DNA of 64,000 bases, from assembly GCF_002980555.1 (NCBI RefSeq), contig NZ_PVBT01000001.1:310001-374000 (forward strand), given 5' to 3'. This DNA comes from Phyllobacterium myrsinacearum. GTDB taxonomy: Bacteria; Pseudomonadota; Alphaproteobacteria; Rhizobiales; Rhizobiaceae. Both the position numbers and the translations under genes were made by a program. The stretch's first letter is position 1. Each line of letters begins with the position of its first letter. Under the pieces are notes generated by a model. It did not search any database. It saw only the letters and a program-made list of their open reading frames with translations, and was not told the origin of the DNA. Below are positions 9,540 to 18,236 of the stretch, piece after piece.

Positions 9540-10217
9540 TCAATCGTTGGCGGCGCGCATCCAGTAGGAAATATCCTTCCAGTCGGCGAAGACGGCGCTC
9601 GCGCCCTTGTCGAGCAGGGTCTGGGCATGGGCCGTGTAGGTGTGGCCGCCCCCGGTATAGCCGATGGCCGTCATACCAGCCGCCACGGCGCCTTCGACAC
9701 CGTAGGGCGAATCCTCGATGACAACGCAGGCCGACGGTTCGTGGCCCATCTCCTTGGCCGCGTGCAGGAACAGGTCCGGCGCGGGCTTGCCGCGCTTGAC
9801 CATGGACGAGCTGTAGATCGCTTCGCCGAAATATCCGGCAAGGTCCGTGGTTTTCAGGCTGAAGTGAATGCGCTCCAGCGACGATGACGAGGCAACGCAG
9901 CGGGGCGTTTCCAATCCCGCGAGCAGGGCGGCTATTCCGGCCGTCGGCTGCAGGAACTGGCTGAAGACCTGTTTCGTCTCCGGCCACAGCCCGGCTTCAC
10001 CCGCATCGGACAGGTGAAAGCCGGTCAGCTCGCCGATTCGCCGGATGATATCGGCCTGCTTCATGCCGACACACTGGGCGATGGTGCCCGCGGGCAGGTC
10101 CATTCCATGGCTGGCGTAAACATTGTGATAGGCCAGTTCCGCCAGCGGCTCGCTGTCCACCAGCACGCCGTCACAATCAAAAACGATCAGATCAAACCTG
10201 TTTTGCGGCATTTTCAT
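9540..10217 (-). CDS. HAD-superfamily phosphatase (CbbY/phosphoglycolate-phosphatase-like)
   Basis: 225-aa haloacid-dehalogenase hydrolase, subfamily I with a helical cap. Motif I is DLIVFDCDGVLVDSEPLA (nucleophile Asp and the second Asp), motif II is ASSSSLERI, motif III is KRGKPAPDLFL, and motif IV is CVVIEDSPYGVEGAVAAGM. It probably dephosphorylates a small sugar phosphate or acts as a phosphomutase; the substrate cannot be read from sequence. The start MKMPQNRFD is preferred because GGAAGAG precedes it; an ATG at 10241 lacks such a site. It is divergent from the SAF-oxidoreductase operon. Confidence 0.88.
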   Translation of the reverse strand: MKMPQNRFDLIVFDCDGVLVDSEPLAELAYHNVYASHGMDLPAGTIAQCVGMKQADIIRRIGELTGFHLSDAGEAGLWPETKQVFSQFLQPTAGIAALLAGLETPRCVASSSSLERIHFSLKTTDLAGYFGEAIYSSSMVKRGKPAPDLFLHAAKEMGHEPSACVVIEDSPYGVEGAVAAGMTAIGYTGGGHTYTAHAQTLLDKGASAVFADWKDISYWMRAAND

Positions 10218-10297
10218 CTCTCTTCCGGGTCTGTGTTCCATGGGTCGACGCCGTTGTTACGGGATCATCCTTATCATCCTTATAATGCACATAGGTG

Positions 10298-10326
10298 TTG
10301 ACTAAAATACAAATGTTCAATATTCG
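10298..10326 (+). promoter_or_regulatory. Putative promoter/operator of the SAF-oxidoreductase operon
   Basis: TTGACT at 10298-10303, a 17-nt spacer, and TATTCG at 10321-10326. The motif ACAAATGTTCAATATT (10309-10324) covers the spacer and -10. A nearly identical copy lies before the PTS operon (15851-15866). Confidence 0.45.
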
Positions 10327-10388
10327 ATTGGCAGGATGAGAATGGTTTCCGGCATCGCACCGGAAGCCTTTTGAGGAGCGATTTCAGC

Positions 10389-11708
10389 ATGGCGAGCAAT
10401 GTAGCATTGACGGGACTGGCGCGGGACATGCAGGCGCGGGCGGATGCGGGGCGTCCGATCCGCATCGGGCTGATCGGCTCGGGCGAGATGGGCACGGACA
10501 TCGTCACGCGGGTGGCGCATATGCCGGGCGTCGAGATCGGCGCGATTTCCGAACTGAACCTGCCCAATGCGCTCAAAGCCGTCGATATCGCCTACCGGGA
10601 ACCCGGCCATGCCAAGGAAGTGAGCACCGCCTCGGCCCTGACCGCGGCGATGGAAGGCGGCAAGATCGCCGTCACCGGCAATGCCGACCTCATCCTCGAA
10701 AACGGCCTCATTGACGTGGTGATCGATGCGACGGGCGTTCCGGCGGTGGGTGCCGAGATCGGCCTTCGCGCCATGGAGCACGGCAAGCATCTCGTGATGA
10801 TGAATGTCGAGGCTGACGTGACCATCGGCGCGTATCTCAAAAGCGAGGCGGATCGCCTGGGCGTGACCTATTCGCTCGGCGCGGGCGACGAGCCGTCCTC
10901 CTGCATGGAGCTGATCGAGTTCGTCTCGGCCATGGGCCATCCGATCGTGGCCGCCGGCAAGGGCAAGAACAATCCGCTCAACATCGACGCCATTCCCGAC
11001 GATTACCAGGAAGAGGCGGCGCGCCGCCACATGAATGTGCGCATGCTGGTGGAATTCGTCGACGGCTCGAAGACCATGGTGGAAATGGCGGCCATCGCCA
11101 ATGCCACGGGTCTCGTGCCCGACAAGGCGGGCATGCACGGCCCCGCCGCCACGCTGGACCAGCTCAACAAGACGCTGATCCCGCAGAGGGATGGCGGGCT
11201 GTTGTCGCGCGTTGGCGTTGTCGACTATTCCATCGGCAAGGGCGTGGCGCCGGGCGTGTTCGTCGTTGCCGACATGTCGCATCCGCGCATTTCGGAGCGG
11301 ATGGAGGATCTGAAGATGGGCAAGGGCCCGTATTTCACCTTCCACCGGCCCTATCACCTGACGTCGCTGGAAGTGCCGCTGACCTGCGCGCGCGTCGTGC
11401 TCTACGGCAAGGCCGACATGGTGCCTTTGGCCAAACCCGTCGCGGAAGTCTGCGCCGTGGCGAAGAAGGACCTCAAGGTTGGCGACACGCTCGATGCGAT
11501 CGGCGAATATTGCTACCGCGCCTGGATCATGACGGCACCGGAGGCGCGCGCCGCCGGAGCCATCCCCTGCGGCCTCCTCCAGGGCGGCACGGTGACGGCG
11601 CCCATCGCCAAGGGCGCGCTCATCACCAGCGCCAACGCCGCCCCCATCCCCGGCTCGAAAATCGTCGAACTCAGACAGCGGCAGGACAAGCTCGTTTATG
11701 GCGCGTGA
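10389..11708 (+). CDS. NAD(P)-dependent oxidoreductase with C-terminal SAF domain (homoserine-dehydrogenase-like)
   Basis: 439-aa protein of the COG4091 type. The N-terminal Rossmann fold has IRIGLIGSGEMGTDIV. A catalytic-like region follows (LVMMNVEADVTIGAYLKSEAD, YSLGAGDEPSSCMELIEF). The C-terminal SAF domain starts near VCAVAKKDLKVGDTLDAIGEY. The true substrate is unknown. The family resembles homoserine dehydrogenase, but clustering with a 2-oxo acid dehydrogenase suggests carbohydrate or polyol catabolism rather than threonine synthesis. The ATG at 10389 is favoured because GAGGAG lies 10 nt upstream; the TTG at 10371 would overlap that site. It is first in an operon, with 46 bp to the E1-alpha gene. 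Confidence 0.85.
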   Translation: MASNVALTGLARDMQARADAGRPIRIGLIGSGEMGTDIVTRVAHMPGVEIGAISELNLPNALKAVDIAYREPGHAKEVSTASALTAAMEGGKIAVTGNADLILENGLIDVVIDATGVPAVGAEIGLRAMEHGKHLVMMNVEADVTIGAYLKSEADRLGVTYSLGAGDEPSSCMELIEFVSAMGHPIVAAGKGKNNPLNIDAIPDDYQEEAARRHMNVRMLVEFVDGSKTMVEMAAIANATGLVPDKAGMHGPAATLDQLNKTLIPQRDGGLLSRVGVVDYSIGKGVAPGVFVVADMSHPRISERMEDLKMGKGPYFTFHRPYHLTSLEVPLTCARVVLYGKADMVPLAKPVAEVCAVAKKDLKVGDTLDAIGEYCYRAWIMTAPEARAAGAIPCGLLQGGTVTAPIAKGALITSANAAPIPGSKIVELRQRQDKLVYGA

Positions 11709-11754
11709 CGTCCAGCAACCAGAATTCAGGGCAAACAGCTAAGGAGTGCCAAGC

Positions 11755-12780
11755 ATGGCTCCCGCCACAAACGCCAAATTCAAGGACGATGGCAGCAATC
11801 TTCCTTTCGCGTTCCGGCACTATTCTCCGGAGCAGCTGAAGGAGGCTCTGCGCAAGATGTATCTCATCCGCCGCTTCGAAGAGGGCGCGGAAGAATCCTA
11901 CACGCGCGGGCTTATCCACGGCACGATGCACCTGTCCATCGGGCAGGAAGCCAGCGCCGTCGGCATATCCCTGCCACTGCACGACGATGACATGATCACC
12001 TCGACCCATCGCGGCCATGGCCATTGCATCGCCAAGGGCGCGGAAGTGTCAAAAATGTTCGCCGAGTTCTTCGGCAAGGAAACCGGCTATTGCAAGGGCC
12101 GTGGCGGCTCCATGCATATCGCCGATGTGTCCAAGGGCAATCTCGGAGCGAACGGCATCGTCGGCGGCGGTATTCCGATTGCCGTCGGCGCCGCGCTGTC
12201 GGCGAAGAAACAGAAGAATGGCAAGGTCGTCATTTCCTATTTCGGCGACGGTGCCAACAATGAGGGTGCTTTTCACGAGGCGCTGAACATGGCGGCGATC
12301 TGGAAACTGCCGGTGGTTTTCGTCTGCGAGAACAATGGCTACGGCATGTCCACCTCGACCAAGCGGTCGACGGCGGTGCCGAATGTGGCGGATCGTGCCG
12401 CCGGCTACAACATGCCGGGCGTGATCGTCGACGGCAACAACCTGTCGGATGTGGCCGAGGCATCCAACGCGGCGGTCGAGCGGGCGCGGCGCGGCGAGGG
12501 CCCGACGCTGATCGAGTGCAAGACCTATCGCCACCGCGGCCATTCCAAGAGCGACCGCAACCGCTACCGCACCAAGGAAGAGATCGAGGACTGGATTGCC
12601 AATCGCGATCCCATCGACCTGTTCGAGACCCAGCTGAAGGAATTCGGCTTCGTCACCGATAGGGATATCGAAGCCATCCGCGCGGATGCGGAGAAGGAAA
12701 TCGCCGAGGCGATCGAATTTGCCAGGAACAGCCCATCCCCTGATCTGAACAATCTCACGCGCGACGTGTACACGGACTGA
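11755..12780 (+). CDS. TPP-dependent dehydrogenase E1 alpha subunit (acetoin/2-oxo acid type)
   Basis: 341-aa E1 alpha subunit. The TPP signature begins FGDGANNEGAFHEALNMA and ends VVFVCENN, giving the GDG...N spacing of TPP enzymes. Also present are RGHGHCIAKGAEVSKMFAEF and the phosphorylation-loop-like TYRHRGHSKSDRNRYRT. With E1 beta it decarboxylates a 2-oxo acid or acetoin and passes the acyl group to the lipoyl-E2. The ATG at 11755 follows AAGGAG (11741-11746). The complex-type assignment rests on the neighbouring E2. Confidence 0.92.
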   Translation: MAPATNAKFKDDGSNLPFAFRHYSPEQLKEALRKMYLIRRFEEGAEESYTRGLIHGTMHLSIGQEASAVGISLPLHDDDMITSTHRGHGHCIAKGAEVSKMFAEFFGKETGYCKGRGGSMHIADVSKGNLGANGIVGGGIPIAVGAALSAKKQKNGKVVISYFGDGANNEGAFHEALNMAAIWKLPVVFVCENNGYGMSTSTKRSTAVPNVADRAAGYNMPGVIVDGNNLSDVAEASNAAVERARRGEGPTLIECKTYRHRGHSKSDRNRYRTKEEIEDWIANRDPIDLFETQLKEFGFVTDRDIEAIRADAEKEIAEAIEFARNSPSPDLNNLTRDVYTD

Positions 12781-12792
12781 AAGACTTTCCAG

Positions 12793-13791
12793 ATGAATGA
12801 GACAATCCGCGAGCTGAGCTATTCGCAGGCTATCCAGGAAGCCATGGCGCTTGCCATGGAGGCCGATGACCGGGTGTTCCTGATGGGCGAGGATATCGGC
12901 GTCTATGGCGGCGCCTTCCAGGTCACGGGCGATCTCGTGCACCGCTTCGGCGAGGACCGGGTGATGGACACGCCGATTTCCGAGCTTGGCGGTGCGGGCG
13001 TTGCCGTCGGCGCGGCGCTGACCGGCATGCGGCCGATCTTCGAGTTCCAGTTCTCCGATTTTGCGGCGCTGGCCATGGAGCAGATCGTCAACCAGGCGGC
13101 GAAAATCCGCTACATGCTGGGCGGTGCCGTTTCGGTGCCGCTGGTCATGCGCTTTCCCGCCGGTTCCGGCACGGGCGCGGCGGCACAGCACAGCCAGAGC
13201 CTCGAAGCCTGGCTCGGCCACGTTCCCGGCCTGAAAGTCATCCAGCCTGCCACGCCCTACGATGCCAAGGGCATGCTGCTTGCGGCCATCGAAGACCCGG
13301 ACCCGGTGATGATCTTCGAGCACAAGCTGCTCTACAAGATGAAGGGCCCGGTGCCCGAAGGCTATTACACCGTGCCGATCGGCAAGGCGGCGGTCGTGCG
13401 CGAAGGCACGGACCTGACCATCGTTGCGTCGGCCATCATGGTGCACAAGGCGCTGGAAGCGGCCAAGGAGCTGGAAAAGGAAGGGATCAACGTTGAAGTC
13501 GTTGACCTGAGAACCGTCCGGCCGATGGACAAGGACACCATCATCGCCAGCGTCAAGAAGACGTCGAAGCTGATGTGCGTCTATGAGGGCGTGAAAACCC
13601 TCGGCGTCGGCGCGGAAGTCAGCGCCATGATCGCCGAAAGCGAGGCCTTCGATTATCTCGATGCGCCGATTGTGCGGCTGGGCGGGGCGGAAACACCCAT
13701 CCCCTATAATCCGGAGCTGGAAAAGGCCACCGTGCCGCAGGTGCCGGGCATTCTCGCCAGCGCCCGCGATCTCGTGAAGGGGGTGCGATAG
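12793..13791 (+). CDS. TPP-dependent dehydrogenase E1 beta subunit
   Basis: 332-aa E1 beta (transketolase central and C-terminal domains). Motifs include [77 protein letters not shown] and [13 protein letters not shown]. It pairs with the E1 alpha gene 12 bp upstream. No E3 (dihydrolipoamide dehydrogenase) gene is in the operon, so a shared E3 from elsewhere is implied. Confidence 0.92.
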   Translation: MNETIRELSYSQAIQEAMALAMEADDRVFLMGEDIGVYGGAFQVTGDLVHRFGEDRVMDTPISELGGAGVAVGAALTGMRPIFEFQFSDFAALAMEQIVNQAAKIRYMLGGAVSVPLVMRFPAGSGTGAAAQHSQSLEAWLGHVPGLKVIQPATPYDAKGMLLAAIEDPDPVMIFEHKLLYKMKGPVPEGYYTVPIGKAAVVREGTDLTIVASAIMVHKALEAAKELEKEGINVEVVDLRTVRPMDKDTIIASVKKTSKLMCVYEGVKTLGVGAEVSAMIAESEAFDYLDAPIVRLGGAETPIPYNPELEKATVPQVPGILASARDLVKGVR

Positions 13792-13794
13792 CTC

Positions 13795-15117
13795 ATGCCT
13801 ACCGAAGTCATCCTGCCCAAGGTCGACATGGATATGGAGACCGGCCAGATCTCGCGCTGGTACGCCAAGGAGGGCGACAGCGTTTCCAAGGGCCAACTGC
13901 TGTTCGAAATCGAGACGGACAAGGCCGCCATGGAAGTGGATGCGCCAGCTTCCGGCATCCTGCGTGACGTCAAGGCCGGGGAAGGCGCGGTTGTGCCCGT
14001 CGGCCAGTGCGTCGCCTGGATTTTTGCCGAGGGCGAAACCTATGCCGCACCGGCAAGTCAGCCGGATGCGGTCGAGCCTGCCGTTCCCAGCAAGCCGCTG
14101 GAGGCCGCCATTGCCGCGCCGGTTGCCGCGGTCGCGCAAACCCTGCCTGCTGTCGCGGACGGTGTCCGCGCAACGCCGTTGGCGCGGCGGATCGCAAGGG
14201 AAAGCGGGATCGACCTTGCGTCCGTTGCGGGCTCCGGCCCCAAGGGCCGGATTCAGCGCAGGGACGTCGAAGCCAATGTTCCGCAGGCACGGCCGGCGGC
14301 GGCCAAACCGGCTGTCACTGTTTCCGTGCAGGCCAAAACCGGCGCGGCGCCGCTGCATGCGGTCTGGCTGCGGCAGGGCAATGATGCGACGCGCGCGCCT
14401 CTGGTGCTGATCCACGGATTTGGTTCCGATCTCAACAGCTGGCGGCCGATGCTGGCCGGAACAACACTGGATAGCCCGGTCCTGGCGATTGATCTGCCGG
14501 GGCATGGCGAATCACCGCGCGACATTCCGGCAGATATCGAAACCATCGCCGCGCGGGTCGAACAGACGATTGCCGCCCATCATGCGGGACCGGTCGTGGT
14601 GGCGGCGCATTCCTTCGGCGCGGCGATTGCAGCCAAGGTCGCGGCGCGCGGCAACCTCGATATCCGCGCCCTGACGCTGATTGCGCCTGCCGGGCTTGGC
14701 CCTGAGATCAACGGCGCGTTCCTGCAGGGGTTCGTCCGCGCAAGGGCGGAAGCCAGTCTCATCGCCTGGATGAAGCTTCTGGTGCAGGACGAGGGTCTCC
14801 TGACCAAATCCTTCGTCAAGGCAACACTTGCCCAGTCGCAGGACGAAGGGTTGCGTGAGGCGCAAAAGCTGGTGGCCGACCGCTTCTTTGCCGATGGCAC
14901 GCAGGTCTTCGATATCCGCAGAAACCTTGCTGCATTGGCGATGCCGGTTCGGGTGATTTTCGGCGCGGCGGACCGGATTATCCCTGCCACGCAGGCGTCA
15001 GGGCTGCCGGGCGAGATTGCCGTGCATATCTTTGCCGGAACGGGGCACATGCCGCAGCTGGAAGAGCGGGAAAAGGTCGTGCGGATCCTGCGCGAAATCA
15101 GCCGGTCGGCGGGGTAG
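13795..15117 (+). CDS. acoC: Acetoin-dehydrogenase-type E2: lipoyl + E3-binding + alpha/beta-hydrolase domains
   Basis: 440-aa E2-like subunit. The lipoyl domain (residues 1-78) has the lipoylation site ETDKAAMEVDAPASG. A peripheral-subunit-binding domain (about 122-160) reads TPLARRIARESGIDL with VAGSGPKGRIQRRDV. The C-terminal 260 residues are an alpha/beta-hydrolase fold (LVLIHGFGSDLNSW, nucleophile-elbow AHSFGAAIAA, FGAADRIIPA, GTGHMPQLEE), not the usual CAT catalytic domain. This architecture is that of AcoC in acetoin dehydrogenase. It lies 3 bp after E1 beta. The symbol is given by architecture; the physiological substrate is not proven. Its 3' end overlaps the convergent gene by 20 bp. 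Confidence 0.85.
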   Translation: MPTEVILPKVDMDMETGQISRWYAKEGDSVSKGQLLFEIETDKAAMEVDAPASGILRDVKAGEGAVVPVGQCVAWIFAEGETYAAPASQPDAVEPAVPSKPLEAAIAAPVAAVAQTLPAVADGVRATPLARRIARESGIDLASVAGSGPKGRIQRRDVEANVPQARPAAAKPAVTVSVQAKTGAAPLHAVWLRQGNDATRAPLVLIHGFGSDLNSWRPMLAGTTLDSPVLAIDLPGHGESPRDIPADIETIAARVEQTIAAHHAGPVVVAAHSFGAAIAAKVAARGNLDIRALTLIAPAGLGPEINGAFLQGFVRARAEASLIAWMKLLVQDEGLLTKSFVKATLAQSQDEGLREAQKLVADRFFADGTQVFDIRRNLAALAMPVRVIFGAADRIIPATQASGLPGEIAVHIFAGTGHMPQLEEREKVVRILREISRSAG

Positions 15118-15748
15118 TTGCGGTCAAGCGGCTGCCGCCTTTCGAAGCGATCAAAGCACGCTGGATGGCGCTGCGGGCGGATGCCAGGTTGGGCATGACC
15201 CAGTTTGGCTCCGCACCGAGGAACTTGTCGAGAAAGGCCACGGCATAGCCCGGCATTTCCGTGACATTTTCCTTGTAGGACCACCAGGTCCGCAGGTCGT
15301 TGGCGCAACTGGCGATTTGCGGCGCTGTACCGAATTCCTGTTCGTAGATGGCGGCAATCGTGCCGACGCAGAAATTGGTGTAGAGAAACCCTTCCGGCCA
15401 GAAGGCGATGATATCGGCCATTTCGGTGGCGTCGGCATTGGTCTGCGGCGTATGGCCCTCGACCCTGGCGGGCGCCTCGGCAATAAGTTCCTTTAGCACC
15501 AGACCGGCGGCGAAGATGATGAAATCCTTGCGGTCAATGCGGGAAAAGGATTTTTGCTGCTCGACGGTTTCGATCCAGTTGAGGAAGGCGGCCGTCAGCT
15601 TCGTTTCGTCAATGACGAAGCGATAGCCGTAATGCCCGGCAATGAGCGCGACATTCTTGCGAAAGGCCATGCGGAACCAGCGCAGCCGCCGCAGGCGGTG
15701 ACGCAGGTCGGGCGTATTCACCAGCTCATCGCGAAACAGAAAATCCAT
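15098..15748 (-). CDS. Conserved hypothetical protein, soluble
   Basis: 216 aa. No family is recognised. It starts MDFLFRDELVNTPDLRHRLRRLRW after an AGAGAG site. It has mixed helical character with several Trp and Cys residues (FWPEGFLYTNFCVGTIAAIY, IASCANDLRTWWSYKENVTEMPG) and no signal peptide or clear membrane segment. The reading frame is supported by its full length against a highly expressed neighbour and by the ribosome site. The last 20 bp overlap the E2 gene tail to tail. It is divergent from the PTS operon, so it may share that promoter region. Confidence 0.7.
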   Translation of the reverse strand: MDFLFRDELVNTPDLRHRLRRLRWFRMAFRKNVALIAGHYGYRFVIDETKLTAAFLNWIETVEQQKSFSRIDRKDFIIFAAGLVLKELIAEAPARVEGHTPQTNADATEMADIIAFWPEGFLYTNFCVGTIAAIYEQEFGTAPQIASCANDLRTWWSYKENVTEMPGYAVAFLDKFLGAEPNWVMPNLASARSAIQRALIASKGGSRLTATTPPTG

Positions 15749-15837
15749 GCCGTATCTCTCTGATCAGTTCCATCAATGTCTTACGCTTCAATGCGCAGGA
15801 AGCCAAGTTTTCAATGATACACGAAATCATACATATT

Positions 15838-15866
15838 GACATTGCAAAAAACAAATGTTCTATATT
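15838..15866 (+). promoter_or_regulatory. Putative promoter/operator of the sorbitol PTS operon
   Basis: TTGACA at 15838-15843 is followed by CTATAT at 15860-15865, with a 16-nt spacer. The motif ACAAATGTTCTATATT at 15851-15866 differs by one base from the one before the SAF-oxidoreductase operon. An ATGAT...ATCAT inverted repeat lies just upstream (about 15815-15831). Confidence 0.45.
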
Positions 15867-15919
15867 TTTCCGTTCCGGCATAGCATATGTTGCTGGCTGG
15901 ACAATGGGAGGTTGAAGAC

Positions 15920-16354
15920 ATGGCGATGTGGCAATGGGGATTGCTTGCCCTTGGAGTTCTCTGGGCTTTGCAGTCGCTGGGCGTCTGGTACCAGATGCGC
16001 CATTATGGCGATGTGATGAAGGGAATTACGTCGAAATACAACGACGGATATGTCGGTGCAGGCAATGTGCGCGGACGTTTCGGCAAAGGCGTCATCGCTC
16101 TCGTGGTGGTGACGCCGGATCTCGTGGTGCAGCGCTTCCTGGTGATGCGCGGCCGTTCGGTTTTCGCGAAGTTTGCGCGGCGGCCGGAGTTCGAGGGAAT
16201 CACGCTGAACGCCCTGCGCGCCGATCCGCTCCTATCCGGTGTGGAAGACCCGGCCCTGGCCAAGGCGGCAGAACGCGCCATCGAGCAGATCGACCGCGCG
16301 CGTGCCGAGCCGAAGCAGCCGGGGCTGGCAGGAATCAAGACAGTCAACGCATAG
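15920..16354 (+). CDS. gutM: Glucitol operon activator GutM/SrlM
   Basis: 144-aa GutM-family protein, described in enteric bacteria as an auxiliary activator of the glucitol operon. One N-terminal membrane segment (MWQWGLLALGVLWALQSLGV) is followed by the family core (GAGNVRGRFGKGVIALVVV, then FLVMRGRSVFAKF). The ATG at 15920 follows GGGAGG at 7 nt. It is first gene of the PTS operon, 55 bp before the IIC gene. The membrane anchor suggests a role at the permease rather than a classical DNA-binding activator; that is inference. Confidence 0.85.
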   Translation: MAMWQWGLLALGVLWALQSLGVWYQMRHYGDVMKGITSKYNDGYVGAGNVRGRFGKGVIALVVVTPDLVVQRFLVMRGRSVFAKFARRPEFEGITLNALRADPLLSGVEDPALAKAAERAIEQIDRARAEPKQPGLAGIKTVNA

Positions 16355-16409
16355 GGGCAAGCCCGGGGGTGGCCGTACCCAAGCAAATGGCCGATAAGGA
16401 GGAGGGAAC

Positions 16410-17168
16410 ATGTCAATTCTAACAATGTTGGCGCAGCATGCCGACGTCACCATGCACCATCTGTCGGTGGCAGGGTCGATGGTCTCGGATGCTGCGCTGC
16501 ACGGCAAACAGGCCATCCACCACACGGGCAATGACCTCGTGGTGCTGGCGCAATCCAGCGGCGATATTTCCGTCGAGGAATTCAAGAACAAGCTGCAGAA
16601 CGTGCAGAAGGAAGAGCAGCTCGGCTGGCTCACCAGCGCCGGTAAATACTTCATCGGTATTTTCCAGAAGGGCGGCGAAGTCTTTGCCGGTTTCGTCACC
16701 GGCATCATCCCGACACTGGTCGTGCTGATGACCGCTTTCTACGCGCTGACCGAGCTGGTCGGTGAAGAACGCGTCCATGGCATTGCGCGCGGCGCGGGCC
16801 GTATTGCCCTGACCCGTTACACCGTGCTGCCGCTGCTCTCGGTGTTCTTCCTGACCAATCCGATGGCCTATACGTTCGGATCGTTCCTCGAAGAAAAGCA
16901 CAAGCCGGCGTTCTATGACGCTGCCGTGTCCTATGTGCATCCGCCGCTCGGCCTGTTCCCGCATATCAATCCCGGCGAGTATTTCGTCTGGGGCGGCATT
17001 CTGGTGGCCCTGCTCGAATTGGAAAAGAAGGGCCTTGTTCCCGCCGGTTATCACATCCGGGTGGCGATCTGGTACGCCATTGTCGGTCTCGTGGTCATCC
17101 TCCTCAAAGGCATGCTGACCGAGCGCATCACCGCCATCATGGCGCGGCGCCAGGGCGTCGAGCTTTAA
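16410..17168 (+). CDS. srlA: PTS glucitol/sorbitol permease IIC subunit (SrlA)
   Basis: 252-aa integral membrane subunit. From about residue 72 it follows SrlA (GKYFIGIFQKGGEVFAGFVTGIIP, FFLTNPMAYTFGSFLEEKHKPAFYDAA, LGLFPHINPGEYFVW). Enteric SrlA is about 187 aa. Here there is an extra N-terminal stretch of about 65-70 residues (MLAQHADVTMHHLSVAG..., EEFKNKLQNVQKEEQ) that looks soluble and charged. The start is supported by AAGGAGGAGG upstream. The protein forms the sugar channel with the IIBC subunit encoded next. Confidence 0.93.
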   Translation: MSILTMLAQHADVTMHHLSVAGSMVSDAALHGKQAIHHTGNDLVVLAQSSGDISVEEFKNKLQNVQKEEQLGWLTSAGKYFIGIFQKGGEVFAGFVTGIIPTLVVLMTAFYALTELVGEERVHGIARGAGRIALTRYTVLPLLSVFFLTNPMAYTFGSFLEEKHKPAFYDAAVSYVHPPLGLFPHINPGEYFVWGGILVALLELEKKGLVPAGYHIRVAIWYAIVGLVVILLKGMLTERITAIMARRQGVEL

Positions 17169-17190
17169 GTCAGGGGTGGGGAGAAAAACA

Positions 17191-18207
17191 ATGTCGAAGA
17201 CCTATAAACCAGTCAAGATTTCCAAGGGCTCGAACGGTTGGGGCGGCCCGCTGACCATCCAGCTGACACCGCAGCGCAACAAGGTTGTTTCGGTCACGGG
17301 CGGCGGGATTCATCCCGTGGCGCGCCGCATCGCCGAACTCACCGGCGGTGAAGCCGTCGACGGCTTCAAGTCGCCGCCGGTCGAAGGCGAAATGGGCGTT
17401 GTCGTCGTCGATTGCGGCGGTACCGCCCGCTGCGGCGTCTATCCGCGCAAGCGCATTCCCACTGTCAATCTGACGCCGGTCGGCCAGTCCGGCCCGCTCG
17501 CGCAGTTCATCACCGAGGACATTTATGTCTCCGGCGTCAAGGAAGCCAATATCGAGCTGGCCGACGGGTCGCAGGACGCCGCGGCTGCCGGGGCGGCCGC
17601 AACGCCGACACCGGCGGAAATGGCCGCCGCCATGTCCAGCCGCACGGCTGCGGCATCGGACAACGGCGAGGGCGGCCTGATCGGGCTGATCAGTTCGGTT
17701 GGCCGGGTCATGGGCCGCGTCGTCGGCATTTTCTTCAATGCCGGCCGCCGCACGATCGATCAGGTCATCCGCAACGTCCTGCCCTTCATGGCCTTCGTGA
17801 CCATGCTCATCGGCTTCATCCTCTACACGGGGATCGGCGATGTGCTGGCTCAGCCGATGGGCCCGCTTGCCAACAACATCGTCGGCCTTCTGATCATCTC
17901 GGCCATTTGCGGCCTGCCGTTCCTGTCACCCATTCTGGGACCGGGCGCGGTGATTGCGCAGGTCATCGGCGTGGCCATCATCGGCCCGCAGATCGCCAAT
18001 GGCACGATTTCGCCCGCAATGGCCCTGCCTGCGCTGTTTGCCTACAATACGCAGGTTGGTTGTGATTTCGTGCCGGTCGGGCTGGCGCTGGGTGAAGCCA
18101 AGCCCAAGACAATCGAGATCGGTGTTCCCGCGGTTCTGATCAGCCGTCAGATCATGGGTCCCGTCTCGGTGCTGATCGCCTGGGTTGTCAGCCTGATCGT
18201 ATTCTAA
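17191..18207 (+). CDS. srlE: PTS glucitol/sorbitol IIBC subunit (SrlE)
   Basis: 338 aa. The N-terminal IIB domain (SKGSNGWGGPLTIQLTP, PPVEGEMGVVVVDCGGTARCGVYPRKRIPT) carries the phosphorylation cysteine in the DCGGT/RCG region. It is followed by an Ala-rich linker and a membrane IIC half (VLPFMAFVTMLIGFILYTGIG, SAICGLPFLSPILGPGAVIAQVIG, LFAYNTQVGCDFVPVGLALGEAKP). The ATG at 17191 follows GGGGAG; the GTG at 17176 precedes that site and is rejected. It works with SrlA and SrlB to import and phosphorylate glucitol. Confidence 0.94.
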   Translation: MSKTYKPVKISKGSNGWGGPLTIQLTPQRNKVVSVTGGGIHPVARRIAELTGGEAVDGFKSPPVEGEMGVVVVDCGGTARCGVYPRKRIPTVNLTPVGQSGPLAQFITEDIYVSGVKEANIELADGSQDAAAAGAAATPTPAEMAAAMSSRTAAASDNGEGGLIGLISSVGRVMGRVVGIFFNAGRRTIDQVIRNVLPFMAFVTMLIGFILYTGIGDVLAQPMGPLANNIVGLLIISAICGLPFLSPILGPGAVIAQVIGVAIIGPQIANGTISPAMALPALFAYNTQVGCDFVPVGLALGEAKPKTIEIGVPAVLISRQIMGPVSVLIAWVVSLIVF

Positions 18208-18236
18208 ACCCGATTAACAAGAAGAGGTTCGCCATC

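Noticed and set aside
12049-14505. 818-codon minus-strand frame
   Set aside because: Antisense to the E1 alpha/E1 beta/E2 genes, all of which carry clear enzyme motifs.
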